Shown in pieces: positions 1 through 8,985 of a DNA stretch of 64,000 nucleotides; the first letter of the stretch is position 1; the number at the start of each line of letters is the position of its first letter. A program made the translations under genes and the position numbers. The stretch lies in assembly GCF_003008515.1 (NCBI RefSeq), contig NZ_CP027668.1, positions 860,001 through 924,000 of the forward strand, written 5' to 3'. Source of the DNA: Phreatobacter cathodiphilus. Lineage in GTDB: Bacteria; Pseudomonadota; Alphaproteobacteria; Rhizobiales; Phreatobacteraceae. The notes beneath the pieces were generated by a model. That model searched no databases, was not told the origin of the DNA, and saw nothing but the letters and a program-made list of their open reading frames with translations.

Positions 1-879
1 CCCGCCGCCGGGCTCGCCCCAGCGCAGGTAGTCGCGCGGCGACAGGCCCATGGTGCGGCGGAACATGGCGCTGAAGGCGCTGGGGCTGTCATAGCCGAGA
101 TCGAGCGCCACGTGGGTCACGGCCTCTCCGGCGGTCAGCCGCGACAGCGCCTCCATCAGCCTGATCTGCTGGCGCCATTGCGCGAAGCTCATGTCCGTCT
201 CCTGCCGGAACAGCCGCGTCAGCGTCCGCCGCCCGAGGCCGCCATAGCGCGCCCAATGGTCGATGCCCTGGTTGTCGCCGGGATTGCGCAGCAGCGCCTC
301 GCAGATGCGGGCGAGCCTGCGGTCGCGCGGCATGGGCGCCGATCGGGCGAGGACGGGTGTGCGGCCGATCTCGACGAGGATGAGGTTGATGATCTGGCCG
401 TCGCGACCGTCGACGTCGTACTCGACCGGCAGCGTCACGGCCTCGTTGACGAGTTCGCGCAGCAGCGGCGACACCTCCATGAGTTGGCAGGTGAGCGGCA
501 GGCCGGCCGCGGCATCGGGCTCGATATAGAGCGTGCGCAGGCTCACCGCGCCCCAGCAGCGCGTCTGGTGCATCACGCCAGGGGGGATCCACAGGGCCTG
601 CTGCGGCGCCACCGCCCAGCTGCCGCCATCGGTGATCACGGTCATGATGCCGGTCAGTCCGAACAGGAACTGCGCCCGCCGGTGGCAATGGCGGGTGCCT
701 ACCTCGCCGTCGGCGAATTCCGCCGCCATGGCCGCCGCCGGCCTCTGCACGTCCTGCAGCGCCTTGGCCCGGATGCCGCTCGCCTTGTGACCGGTGAAGC
801 AGGAGATCGGCACGGGCCTGAGGTCGCGACGCGGTGCCCGCAGGTCGTGGGGAACATAGGGTCTGGCGGCCTCGGCCAT
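1..879 (-). CDS. AraC family transcriptional regulator (C-terminus cut by window edge)
   Basis: This is a one-component regulator with an N-terminal cupin-like sensing half and a C-terminal pair of helix-turn-helix motifs. I read 293 codons with no stop before the left edge. The last part (MSFAQWRQQIRLMEAL, then VALDLGYDSPSAFSAMFRR and the closing GLSPRDYLRW) is the classic AraC DNA-binding domain. The N-terminal half carries a metal-cupin style HCHRRAQF and PPGVMHQTRCW, typical of the AraC group with an AraC_binding domain. I chose ATG at 879; another in-frame ATG lies at 918 but has no ribosome-binding site. The gene is divergent from the peptide importer at 1132 and is the obvious candidate to control it, which is inference. 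Only a few residues should be missing. Confidence 0.9.
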   Translation of the reverse strand, partial: MAEAARPYVPHDLRAPRRDLRPVPISCFTGHKASGIRAKALQDVQRPAAAMAAEFADGEVGTRHCHRRAQFLFGLTGIMTVITDGGSWAVAPQQALWIPPGVMHQTRCWGAVSLRTLYIEPDAAAGLPLTCQLMEVSPLLRELVNEAVTLPVEYDVDGRDGQIINLILVEIGRTPVLARSAPMPRDRRLARICEALLRNPGDNQGIDHWARYGGLGRRTLTRLFRQETDMSFAQWRQQIRLMEALSRLTAGEAVTHVALDLGYDSPSAFSAMFRRTMGLSPRDYLRWGEPGGG

Positions 880-905
880 GGGCGCTATCCGTTTCGAGCC
901 AGGGG

Positions 906-944
906 ATGCATGTTGCATGGTCTGTAGCAGAACAGGACCGGTCC
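906..944. promoter_or_regulatory. Two dyads between araC-type gene and importer
   Basis: In the 252-bp divergent gap there is ATGCA-TGT-TGCAT (906-918), a perfect 5+3+5 inverted repeat, and 16 bp further on GGACCGGTCC (935-944), a perfect palindrome. Either could be an operator for the divergent promoters. No promoter hexamers are clear. This is sequence pattern only. Confidence 0.3.
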
Positions 945-1131
945 GCCCACCAGCCGCTCACGCCTGCAGGCGCTGAAGCACAGATCGGGCCAAGAGGTCC
1001 CTCCTCGTCCGGAGGAAGGCCCGTTCACGACACTTGTCGGCCCTTCGACGCCAGCGCTCGGGCGGAGCGCGCCGGAACATCCTACCCCGGAAGTCCGCAC
1101 CATGCGGACGGCATGATCAAGGGGGTTCGTG

Positions 1132-2721
1132 ATGAACAGGCGCGAATTTGCAAAGCTCTTGTCGGCGGCCGGCGTCGCTGGAGCGACCGACATCGCCTGG
1201 GGCGTCACGCGCGCGGTCGGCCAGACCCGCGGCGGCACGCTCAACACCATCATCCAGCCGGAACCGCCGATGCTGGTCACCGCCATCAATCAGCAGCAGC
1301 CGACGCTCACCATCGGGGGCAAGATCTACGAGAGCCTGCTGCGCTACGGCATCGACCTGAAGCCGATGCCGGGCCTCGCCCAGTCCTGGACCATCTCGCC
1401 GGACGGCAAGGTCTACACGTTCAAGCTCTTCCCCAACATCATCTTCCACGACGGCAAGCCCTGCACCGCCGAGGACGTGATCTTCTCCTGCACCAAGGTG
1501 CTGACCGAGACCCACGCCCGCGCCCGCGGTACCTTCCTGCGCATCGAGAAGGCGGAGGCGCCCGACCCGCTGACCGTGGTCTTCACGCTGAAGGAGCCCT
1601 TCGCGCCCTTCATCAATTCCTTCGACTGCACGACGGCGCCGATCCTGCCGAAGCATGTCTACGAGAACACCGACTTCCGGCAGAATCCGGCCAATGCCCA
1701 GGCCATCGGCACCGGCCCCTTCAAGCTGAAGGAATGGGTGCGCGGTTCGCACATCCATCTCGTCCGCCACGAGGGCTATTACCGCCAGGGCGAGCCGCAC
1801 CTCGACGAAATCTTCTACCGCGTCATCCCGGATGCGGCCTCGCGCTCGGTCGCGCTGGAGAAGGGCACCGTTCAGCTCACCCAGTGGACCGATGTCGAGT
1901 TCTTCGACGTGCCGCGGCTGGCAAAGCTCCCGAACCTCGAAATGACCACCAAGGGCTACGAGTTCTTCGCGCCGCATCTGTGGATCGATATGAACAACCG
2001 CGTCGCTCCGATGAACGACAAGCGGTTCCGCCAGGCGGTGGCCCACGCCCTCGACAAGAAGGCGATCAAGGACCGCATCTATTTCGGCCTCGGCAAGGAG
2101 GCGACCGGTCCGGTGTCCTCGAAGACCCGCTTCTACGAGAAGGACGTCAAGACCTACGATTACTCCCTCGACAAGGCGCGCAAGCTGCTCGACGACATGG
2201 GCCTGAAGGCCGGCGCCGGCGGCAAGCGCGCCACCATCACCTTCCTCGTCCCGCCCTATGGCGAGAGCTGGCAGCGCCTCGGCGAATTCGTGCGCCAGGC
2301 CCTCGGCCGCATCGGCATCGAGGTGGTTCTCCAGGGCGGTGACATCGCCGGTTGGGGCCAGAAGGTCTCCAACTGGGAATACGAGATGACCGCGAACCTG
2401 CTCTATCAGTTCGGCGATCCGGCGCTCGGCGTTACCCGCAGCTACGCCACCTCGAACATCCGCAAGGGCGTGCTCTTCACCAACATGTGCGGCTATTCGA
2501 ACCCCGCGGTGGACAAACTCTTCGACGAGGCGGCGGTCGCCACCACCGACGCCAAGCGCCAGGAGCTCTATTCGCAGGCCCAGAAGATCCTCTGCGAGGA
2601 CGTGCCCGTCGCCTGGATCCTCGAGCAGGACTTCCCCAACTTCTACGACAAGAAGCTGAAGAACGTCATCACCACCGGCATCGGCGTCCACGAGACCTTC
2701 GGAACGGTGTCGTTCGGATGA
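1132..2721 (+). CDS. ABC transporter substrate-binding protein, SBP family 5 (peptide/opine/nickel type)
   Basis: Periplasmic receptor for an Opp/Dpp-type importer, 529 aa, the usual size. The N-terminus has a twin-arginine type signal (NRREF at 2-6, followed by a short hydrophobic stretch and VGQT), so Tat export is likely. Family landmarks are visible: a lobe-I segment with SWTISPDGKVYTFKL, FHDGKPCTAEDV, and IGTGPFKLKEW. ATG at 1132 is preferred over GTG at 1129 because AAGGGGG at 1118-1124 is then correctly spaced. The stop overlaps the next start (ATGA at 2718-2721), so it is the first gene of a four-gene importer operon. The ligand cannot be read from sequence; peptides, opines, amides and glutathione-like compounds are all possible for this family. 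Confidence 0.93.
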   Translation: MNRREFAKLLSAAGVAGATDIAWGVTRAVGQTRGGTLNTIIQPEPPMLVTAINQQQPTLTIGGKIYESLLRYGIDLKPMPGLAQSWTISPDGKVYTFKLFPNIIFHDGKPCTAEDVIFSCTKVLTETHARARGTFLRIEKAEAPDPLTVVFTLKEPFAPFINSFDCTTAPILPKHVYENTDFRQNPANAQAIGTGPFKLKEWVRGSHIHLVRHEGYYRQGEPHLDEIFYRVIPDAASRSVALEKGTVQLTQWTDVEFFDVPRLAKLPNLEMTTKGYEFFAPHLWIDMNNRVAPMNDKRFRQAVAHALDKKAIKDRIYFGLGKEATGPVSSKTRFYEKDVKTYDYSLDKARKLLDDMGLKAGAGGKRATITFLVPPYGESWQRLGEFVRQALGRIGIEVVLQGGDIAGWGQKVSNWEYEMTANLLYQFGDPALGVTRSYATSNIRKGVLFTNMCGYSNPAVDKLFDEAAVATTDAKRQELYSQAQKILCEDVPVAWILEQDFPNFYDKKLKNVITTGIGVHETFGTVSFG

Positions 2722-3740
2722 CGGATATCGCCTCCGGCCGGCAGGGCCACCGCGTCGTCGCGGTGGCCCTCGGCATTCTGGGATGGACGGCGAAGTTCGT
2801 CGCCGTGGTCCTGGTGATCGCCACCATGTCCTTCCTGCTGGTCAGGGCCGCCCCCGGCGACCCCGCCCAGGTCATGGCCGGCCAGACAGGCGCGGCGGAC
2901 GAGAAGATGCTCGCCCAGATCCGCGAGGAATATGGCCTCAACCGCCCCTTCATCGTCCAGCTCGCGACGCATCTGAAGCGGGTCGTCACCCTCGACCTCG
3001 GCCAGTCCTACCGCCAACGCCAGCCGGTGACGACGCTCATCGGCGAGCGCCTGCCGGCGACGCTCATCCTCACCGGCACGGCCTTTCTGCTGGCGCTGGC
3101 ATCCGGCATCCTGCTCGGCACCCTGGCGGCGCTGCGTGCCGGGCGCTGGTCCGACACGCTGCTCACCGTCGTCTCGCTCATTCTCTACGCCATGCCGGTC
3201 TTCTGGCTCGGTCTGATGATGGTGCTGGTCTTCTCCGTGCAACTGGGCTGGGTGCCGGCCTTCGGCTACCAGACGATCGGCGTCGAGATGGGCCCCCTCG
3301 GCCGCGCCCTCGACATCGGTCACCACCTCATCCTGCCGGCGATCTCGCTCGCCGCCGTCTATCTGGCCATCTACACGCGGCTGATGCGCTCCTCGGTCAT
3401 GGAGGTTGCGCAGCAGGACTACATCAAGACCGCGCGGGCCAAGGGCCTAGCCCAGGGCCGCATCATCGCCCGCCACATCCTGCGCAACGCCATCCTGCCC
3501 GTCGTCACCGTCGCCGGCATGCAGGCCGGCGCCCTCGTCGGCGGCGCCGTGGTGGTGGAGACAGTCTTCGCCTGGCCCGGCCTCGGACGGCTCACCTACG
3601 AGGCCGTCCTGCAGCGCGACTATCCCGTCCTCCTCGGACTGTTCCTCGTCATGTCGGTGATCGTCATCCTGTTCAACCTCGCGACCGACGTCCTCTATCG
3701 CTTCATCGATCCGCGCGTGACCACGCAGGCTCAGGGCTGA
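2718..3740 (+). CDS. ABC transporter permease, OppB/DppB type
   Basis: Inner-membrane permease, 340 aa, with an N-terminal membrane segment (about residues 17-37), the OppB-type periplasmic loop (APGDPAQVM, then LDLGQSYR), and further membrane helices. The cytoplasmic EAA-like loop that contacts the ATPase is present (KTARAKGL, near residue 237). The C-terminus ends with the family signature FIDPRV. The start overlaps the receptor stop by four bases, which indicates translational coupling. It pairs with the permease at 3751. Confidence 0.95.
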   Translation: MTDIASGRQGHRVVAVALGILGWTAKFVAVVLVIATMSFLLVRAAPGDPAQVMAGQTGAADEKMLAQIREEYGLNRPFIVQLATHLKRVVTLDLGQSYRQRQPVTTLIGERLPATLILTGTAFLLALASGILLGTLAALRAGRWSDTLLTVVSLILYAMPVFWLGLMMVLVFSVQLGWVPAFGYQTIGVEMGPLGRALDIGHHLILPAISLAAVYLAIYTRLMRSSVMEVAQQDYIKTARAKGLAQGRIIARHILRNAILPVVTVAGMQAGALVGGAVVVETVFAWPGLGRLTYEAVLQRDYPVLLGLFLVMSVIVILFNLATDVLYRFIDPRVTTQAQG

Positions 3741-3750
3741 GGAGCGCACC

Positions 3751-4587
3751 ATGGACACCCTCAAGGCCTTTTCGCGCCATCCCAGCGGCATGCTGGGCCT
3801 CGTCATCCTCATCGCGGTCGTCACTCTCGCCGTGCTCGCCCCCTGGCTCTACCCGGAGGACCCCTGGGAGATGATCGGGCGGCCCTTCGCCCCGCCCTTC
3901 TCGGAAGGATTTCTGCTCGGCACGGACACGCTGGGGCGGGACGTCGCCGCCGGCATCGTCCACGGCACGCGGGTGTCGCTCACCATCGGCGTCGCCTCGA
4001 CGCTGGCCGCGGTCTGCGTCGGCGTCCTCGTCGGCGCCATGGCCGGCTACTGGGGCGGCGGCATCGACGACCTCCTGATGCGCGTCACCGAGCTGTTCCA
4101 GACGATCCCGGGCTTCATTCTCGCCATCCTCATGGTGGCGACACTGGGCCCCTCCATCGTCAACGTCATCATCGCCATCGCCACCGTCAGTTGGCCGCCG
4201 CTGGCGCGGCTGACGCGGGCCGAGTTCCTGCGCCTGCGCGGGCGCGAATACGTCCAGGCCGCCACCTGCCAGGGCGAGCGGCCGCTCCAGGTGGTGCTCG
4301 GCCATATCCTGCCCAATGCGGTCTCGCCGATCATCGTCACCGGCTCGCTCACCATCGCCAGCGCCATCCTCATCGAAAGCGCCCTGTCCTTCATGGGCCT
4401 GGGTGATCCCAACCTCATGTCCTGGGGCTTCATGGTCGGCGCGGCGCGCACGGTGATCCGCCAGGCCTGGTGGATGAGCGTCTTCCCGGGCATCGCCATC
4501 CTGCTCACCGTCCTCGCCATCAACCTGGTGGGGGAGGGGCTGAACGACACGCTCAATCCGCGCAATGCCCGCGCAGGGAGGCATTGA
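3751..4587 (+). CDS. ABC transporter permease, OppC/DppC type
   Basis: Second permease of the importer, 278 aa. It shows the DppC hallmarks LGTDTLGRDVAAGIVHGTR, the helix-loop with ELFQTIPGFILA, and the late ESALSFMGLGDP motif, ending in NDTLNPRNA. It lies 10 bp after oppB with GAGGAG just upstream of the ATG. Its stop shares a base with the next start (TGATG at 4585-4589). The extended N-terminal domain of some DppC proteins is short here. Confidence 0.95.
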   Translation: MDTLKAFSRHPSGMLGLVILIAVVTLAVLAPWLYPEDPWEMIGRPFAPPFSEGFLLGTDTLGRDVAAGIVHGTRVSLTIGVASTLAAVCVGVLVGAMAGYWGGGIDDLLMRVTELFQTIPGFILAILMVATLGPSIVNVIIAIATVSWPPLARLTRAEFLRLRGREYVQAATCQGERPLQVVLGHILPNAVSPIIVTGSLTIASAILIESALSFMGLGDPNLMSWGFMVGAARTVIRQAWWMSVFPGIAILLTVLAINLVGEGLNDTLNPRNARAGRH

Positions 4588-6230
4588 TGGCCGGCGATCC
4601 GTTGCTCGCGGTCGAGAACCTCTCCATCGCCCTCCCCGGCGGCGCCGACCGCGCCCATGCCGTGGAAGACGTCTCCTTCACCGTCGGGGCGAACGAGATC
4701 GTCTGCCTCGTCGGCGAGTCGGGATCGGGCAAGTCGATGACCGCCCACGCCATCCTGTCGCTGCTGCCGGACCGGGTGGGCATTTCGGCCGGCTCGCTGC
4801 GCTTCAAGGGGCGCGACATCGCCGGGCTCGACGAGCCGTCCATGCGGGCGCTGCGCGGCGGCGAGATCTCGATGATCTTCCAGGAGCCCATGTCGGCGCT
4901 GAACCCGCTCGCCCGCATCGGCGAGCAGATCGCCGAGGCCATCGTGACCCATGCCCGCCCGGTTCCGGCCCGCGAGGCTGTCGCCGTCCGGGTCATCGAG
5001 CTCGTCACCTCGGTGGGGCTGCCCGACCCCGCGACCATCGTCCGCAGCTTCCCCTTCCAGCTCTCGGGCGGCCAGCGCCAGCGCGTCATGATCGCCATGG
5101 CCATGGCCAACAATCCCGCGCTGCTGCTCGCCGACGAGCCGACGACGGCGCTCGACGTCACCACCCAGAAGCAGATCCTCACCCTCATCCGCGACCTCCA
5201 GGCCTCGCGTGGCATGGGCGTGCTGCTGATCACCCATGACTTCGGCGTCGTCGCCGACATGGCCGACCGCGTGGTCGTCATGCGCGACGGGCGGATCGTC
5301 GAACAGGGACCGGTCGACGAGGTGCTGCGTCGCCCGTCGCACGAGTACACGCGCAGCCTCATCGCCGCGGTGCCGGGCAGCCGCCCGCCCGACGCGCGCG
5401 TGCGCGAGATCGGCCGCGTCCCCGTGCTCGCCGCCCGCGGCCTCACCAAGACCTTCTCCACCCGCCAGAGCCTCTTCCGCCCCCCGCGGGTCGTCGCCGC
5501 CGTCCGGAACGTCGCGCTGTCGCTGGCGGCGCGGGAGACCGTGGCGGTGGTCGGCGAGTCCGGCTCGGGCAAATCGACCCTCGGCCGGATGATCATGCGC
5601 CTCGTCGAGCCCGATGCCGGCACCGTCGACTTCCGCGGCGAGGATCTGCTGACGCTGCGTGGCGAGCCGCTGCGGCAGATGCGGCGTCGGCTGCAGATCG
5701 TCTTCCAGGATCCTTTCGCCGCCCTCGATCCGCGCCAGCGCGTCGGCGACGCCATCGCCCGCGGGCCCATGGCCTTCGGCACTCCGCGCGAGGACGCGAT
5801 GGCCGAGGCCCGCCGCCTGCTCCAGCGCGTCGGTCTGAAGGAGGGCGCGGCGGACCGTTATCCGCACGAGTTCTCCGGCGGCCAGCGCCAGCGCATCTGC
5901 ATCGCCCGGGCCCTGGCGCTGAAGCCGCAGGTGCTGGTGGCGGACGAGGCGGTCTCCGCCCTCGACGTGTCGGTGCAGGCGACCATCCTGCGCCTGCTCG
6001 CCGAACTGCGCGAGGACCTCAACCTCGCCATCCTCTTCATCACCCACGACCTGCGCGTCGCAGCCGAGATCGCCGATCGCATCGTGGTGATGAAGCGCGG
6101 CGAGGTGGTGGAAGAGGGGGCGACGCGGACGGTCTTCGGCGATCCCGCCCACCCCTATACGCGCGAGCTGCTCGCCGCCGTGCCCGGGAGGCATTTGTTC
6201 CAGGGCCCGCATGCCCTGGCGGCGTCATGA
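4587..6230 (+). CDS. Dual ATP-binding protein of peptide-type ABC importer (OppD-OppF fusion)
   Basis: Two complete nucleotide-binding domains in one 547-aa chain. The first has Walker A GESGSGKSMT, signature LSGGQRQRV and Walker B LLLADEPTTALD. The second has Walker A GESGSGKSTLG, signature FSGGQRQRI and Walker B VLVADEAVSALD. Switch histidines are present in both (LLITHDFG, LFITHDLR). After domain one a short linker (about residues 265-285) replaces the usual separate OppD C-terminus. It drives the permeases at 2718 and 3751. It is convergent with the flavin oxidoreductase gene, whose stop codon abuts this one, leaving no room for a terminator. Confidence 0.95.
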   Translation: MAGDPLLAVENLSIALPGGADRAHAVEDVSFTVGANEIVCLVGESGSGKSMTAHAILSLLPDRVGISAGSLRFKGRDIAGLDEPSMRALRGGEISMIFQEPMSALNPLARIGEQIAEAIVTHARPVPAREAVAVRVIELVTSVGLPDPATIVRSFPFQLSGGQRQRVMIAMAMANNPALLLADEPTTALDVTTQKQILTLIRDLQASRGMGVLLITHDFGVVADMADRVVVMRDGRIVEQGPVDEVLRRPSHEYTRSLIAAVPGSRPPDARVREIGRVPVLAARGLTKTFSTRQSLFRPPRVVAAVRNVALSLAARETVAVVGESGSGKSTLGRMIMRLVEPDAGTVDFRGEDLLTLRGEPLRQMRRRLQIVFQDPFAALDPRQRVGDAIARGPMAFGTPREDAMAEARRLLQRVGLKEGAADRYPHEFSGGQRQRICIARALALKPQVLVADEAVSALDVSVQATILRLLAELREDLNLAILFITHDLRVAAEIADRIVVMKRGEVVEEGATRTVFGDPAHPYTRELLAAVPGRHLFQGPHALAAS

Positions 6231-7223
6231 GCCCGGTGGGGACTTGAGAGCGGGAAGGACCTCGCGCGCGAAGAGGCGCATGGCCGCCAGGGTTGCATCG
6301 GGCCCGAGGCAGCCGTTGCCGTTGAAGACGCAGCGCAGCGCGCCGATCCCGGTACGCGCGGCGAGGCTCCGGATCGCCGTCGTGCAGTCCTCCGGGCTGC
6401 CCCAGAGGAAGCGCTCGGCGAGCAGGGTCTCCCTGTCCACGGTCACCGGACTGCGCCCCTGCTGCCGGGCGAAATGGCGGCGCCGCTCTTCCAGGCCCGC
6501 CAGCAGCGGGTCGAGCAGGCCGGCCGCCGCGTCGCGGTTCGGGCCGATCACCACATAGCGGGAGAGCGAGCTGCGGGCGAGCAGTGGGCGGAGCGTCTCC
6601 TCGGGCGCCAGATCCCGCAGCACCGCGAGTTGCCGGCCCTCCGGCGGCTCGAGGCTGAACAGCAGCGGCAGCGCGTTGGCGACGGCGAAGCCGAGGGTCT
6701 CCGGCGTCGATCCCGCCACGTGGATCGGCGGGTGCGGGTGCTGCACCGGCCGGGGACCGACCGGCGTCTCGCCGAAGCTCCAGGGCCCCTCGTGCGAGGC
6801 GGCCGAGCCGGTGGCGAGGGCCTGGCGGAGAAGAGCGAAACCCGCCTCGAAACGCTCGCGGGCCGCCTGAAGGGGAATTCCGACGGTGGCGAAGGTCTCG
6901 GGCGCCGTGCCGCGGCCGATGCCGACGTCGATGCGCCCGCCGCTCTGATGGTCGAGCTGGCAGATCTCCTCGGCCAGCAGCAGCGGATGGTGCAGCGGCA
7001 GGACGAGGATGGAGGTGCCGACCCTCAGCCGCTCGGTGCGGGCGAAGATCGCCGCCGCCAGCAGGTGGGGCGAGGGATAGGCGATCCGCGGCCGGTGGAA
7101 GTGGAACTCGCTGAACCAGACGCCGTCGAAACCGAGCCGGTCCGCCTCCTCGAACAGGGCGAGGAAGGCGCGGTGGTCCATCTCAGTGGCCTCGCGGGTC
7201 CATCCGGCGAGATCTATCCGCAC
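6225..7223 (-). CDS. LLM-class (luciferase-like) flavin-dependent oxidoreductase
   Basis: Member of the F420/FMN luciferase-like monooxygenase family, 332 aa, a usual length. Visible family features are FDGVWFSEFHFH near residues 35-46, the RLRVGTSILVLPLHHPLLLAEE strand-helix, RIDVGIGRGT, and HPPIHVAGSTPETLGFA. Start GTG at 7223 overlaps the ATPase stop by 10 bp and has GGAGAG at 7229-7234. It is the last gene of the riboswitch-controlled uptake operon. No family I know requires this enzyme for cobalamin import. It may oxidise or reduce the imported ligand or chelator (inference). There is no obvious partner flavin reductase nearby. Confidence 0.88.
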   Translation of the reverse strand: MRIDLAGWTREATEMDHRAFLALFEEADRLGFDGVWFSEFHFHRPRIAYPSPHLLAAAIFARTERLRVGTSILVLPLHHPLLLAEEICQLDHQSGGRIDVGIGRGTAPETFATVGIPLQAARERFEAGFALLRQALATGSAASHEGPWSFGETPVGPRPVQHPHPPIHVAGSTPETLGFAVANALPLLFSLEPPEGRQLAVLRDLAPEETLRPLLARSSLSRYVVIGPNRDAAAGLLDPLLAGLEERRRHFARQQGRSPVTVDRETLLAERFLWGSPEDCTTAIRSLAARTGIGALRCVFNGNGCLGPDATLAAMRLFAREVLPALKSPPGS

Positions 7224-7975
7224 AGGAACTCTCCGATCGCGGGCCGGGCGACGGTGAGCCCGCCATGGACGGCGGTCTCGAAGACGGTGCCGAAGACCTC
7301 GCCCAGGCGACCGGAGGCGACGACCTCCGCCGGCGTTCCCTCCGCCACCACGCCGCCGCCCTCCATCAGCACGAGGCGGTCGCAGAAGGCGGTGGCGAGT
7401 TCCAGGTCGTGCAGCACGGTCACCACGAGGCGCGTGCGGCCGCGCCGCCTCAGGTCCCGCATCAGGGCGATGCGGTGGCGGATGTCGAGGCTGGCGCCGG
7501 GCTCGTCGGCGATCAGGCAGGGCGGATCGGTGACGGTCACGGCGGCAAGCAGGGCCTGTGCCCGCTCCCCTCCCGACAGGCTGGGCCAGGGGCGGTCGGC
7601 CTTGCCAGTGAGCCCCGCGGCGCCGATGGCCGCCTCCACCGCGCCGGGAGGCACGCCGGCGGCGCGGCGTGCGCCCAGGGCGATCAGCATGCGGGCCGTG
7701 ATGTCCCAGTGCGGCTGGAAGGTCTGGGGCAGGTAGCCGATCCGCTCCGCCAGCCGGGCGGGCGCGATGGTGGCGACGTCGGTCCCGTCGACCAGGACCC
7801 GGCCCGTCCGCGCACCCGGCTGTCCCGCCATGGCGCGCGCCAGGGTCGACTTGCCGGCACCGTTCGGGCCGATGATCCCGACGAGCCCGGGCGAGGGGAG
7901 GGCGAGCGTCACCCCCGCGACGACGGCCCGTCCGCCGCGGTGGATGGTAAGGTCGGCGATGTCGATCCGGATCAT
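7214..7975 (-). CDS. ABC transporter ATP-binding protein, FecE/BtuD type
   Basis: Single nucleotide-binding domain of 253 aa for a vitamin B12/siderophore-type importer. Walker A GPNGAGKST, signature LSGGERAQALL, Walker B CLIADEPGASLD and switch HDLELA are all present. The order receptor, permease, ATPase with ATGA overlaps (7972-7975 here) is the standard BtuFCD or FecBCD layout. The upstream cobalamin riboswitch makes cobalamin or a corrinoid the likely cargo, but the protein itself cannot distinguish corrinoids from ferric siderophores. Confidence 0.93.
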   Translation of the reverse strand: MIRIDIADLTIHRGGRAVVAGVTLALPSPGLVGIIGPNGAGKSTLARAMAGQPGARTGRVLVDGTDVATIAPARLAERIGYLPQTFQPHWDITARMLIALGARRAAGVPPGAVEAAIGAAGLTGKADRPWPSLSGGERAQALLAAVTVTDPPCLIADEPGASLDIRHRIALMRDLRRRGRTRLVVTVLHDLELATAFCDRLVLMEGGGVVAEGTPAEVVASGRLGEVFGTVFETAVHGGLTVARPAIGEFLCG

Positions 7976-8985
7976 GTCCGCCACCGCCGCGCGAGGAGCA
8001 TGAGGAAGAACGGCCCGCCGGCCGCCGCGGTGACGAGCCCGAGCGGGATCTCCGCCGGCGGCAGGGCGGATCGGGCGAGGGCATCGGCGAGCACCACGAT
8101 GACGGCGCCGATCAGGGCGGAGGCGGCGAGGAGGGGGCCGTGGAGCGGCCCTACCAGCCTGCGGCCGAGATGGGGAGCGGCGAGGCCGACGAAGGCGACG
8201 AGCCCGCCGAAGGCGACCGCGACCGCGACGATGGCCGAGCCCGTGAGCACGGTGCGCGACACGAAGCGGTCGACGTCGAGACCGAAGCCCCGCGCCGTCT
8301 CCTCGCCGAGGCCGAGGAGGTCGAGGCCCGGTGCTGCCCGCAGCGCGAGGAGGAGGCAGCCGCCGGTCAGGACGAGGAGGCCGGCGAGAGCGGCGGGCGC
8401 CGGCGTCTGGATGCCGCCGAGCACCCAGCCGAGGACCACCTGCAGGCTCACCGTCTCGTCGGACAGGGCCAGCATCAGGAAGGACCGGAGCGACCCCAGC
8501 ATGGCCGCGACGGCGACGCCGGCGAGCAGCAGCCCGGCCGTGTCGGTCATGCCGGAGGCGCGGCCGATGGCGAGGACGAGGACGGTCGCCCCCCAGGCGC
8601 CGAGGAAGGCGAGGACCGGCAGCCCGAGCGCCTGCGGCACGGCGAGCGGCACGAGCAGCGCCACTGTGGCGCCGACCGCCGCGCCGCCCGCCGAGCCCAG
8701 CAGATAGGGCTCGGCCAGCGGGTTGCGGAACAGCCCCTGGAACAGGCAGCCGCCGAGGCCGAGCAGCGCCCCGATGGCGGCGGCGGCGAGGACCCGCGGC
8801 AGCCGCCAGTCGAGGATGAGGCGGCTCTCCAGAGTGCCGTCGCCCGAGAGCGCGACCAGAACCCGCCACGGGGTCGCCCAGTCGTGACCGGCGGCGAGGC
8901 CGATGGCGAGGGCGGCGGCGAGCAGGCCGCCGAGGGCGAGCCAGGGCGTCGCGGCCCTGCGGGTGTCCTGTCCGGTCGGGCTCAT
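7972..8985 (-). CDS. FecCD/BtuC family ABC transporter permease
   Basis: Polytopic permease of 337 aa with about ten predicted hydrophobic segments, as in BtuC. Landmarks are LDWRLPRVLAAAAIGALLGLGG near residues 60-80, FRNPLAEPYLLGSAGGAA near 88-105, and the C-terminal FVGLAAPHLGRRLVGP followed by LPPAEIPLGLVTAAAGGPFFLMLL. It overlaps the receptor gene by four bases (8982-8985) and the ATPase gene by four bases. Confidence 0.95.
   Translation of the reverse strand: MSPTGQDTRRAATPWLALGGLLAAALAIGLAAGHDWATPWRVLVALSGDGTLESRLILDWRLPRVLAAAAIGALLGLGGCLFQGLFRNPLAEPYLLGSAGGAAVGATVALLVPLAVPQALGLPVLAFLGAWGATVLVLAIGRASGMTDTAGLLLAGVAVAAMLGSLRSFLMLALSDETVSLQVVLGWVLGGIQTPAPAALAGLLVLTGGCLLLALRAAPGLDLLGLGEETARGFGLDVDRFVSRTVLTGSAIVAVAVAFGGLVAFVGLAAPHLGRRLVGPLHGPLLAASALIGAVIVVLADALARSALPPAEIPLGLVTAAAGGPFFLMLLARRWRT

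Noticed and set aside
1117-2691. Long minus-strand open frame opposite the receptor gene
   Set aside because: It is the GC-rich antisense shadow of a clear SBP family 5 gene, with composition rich in Glu, Gly and Arg and no recognisable domain.
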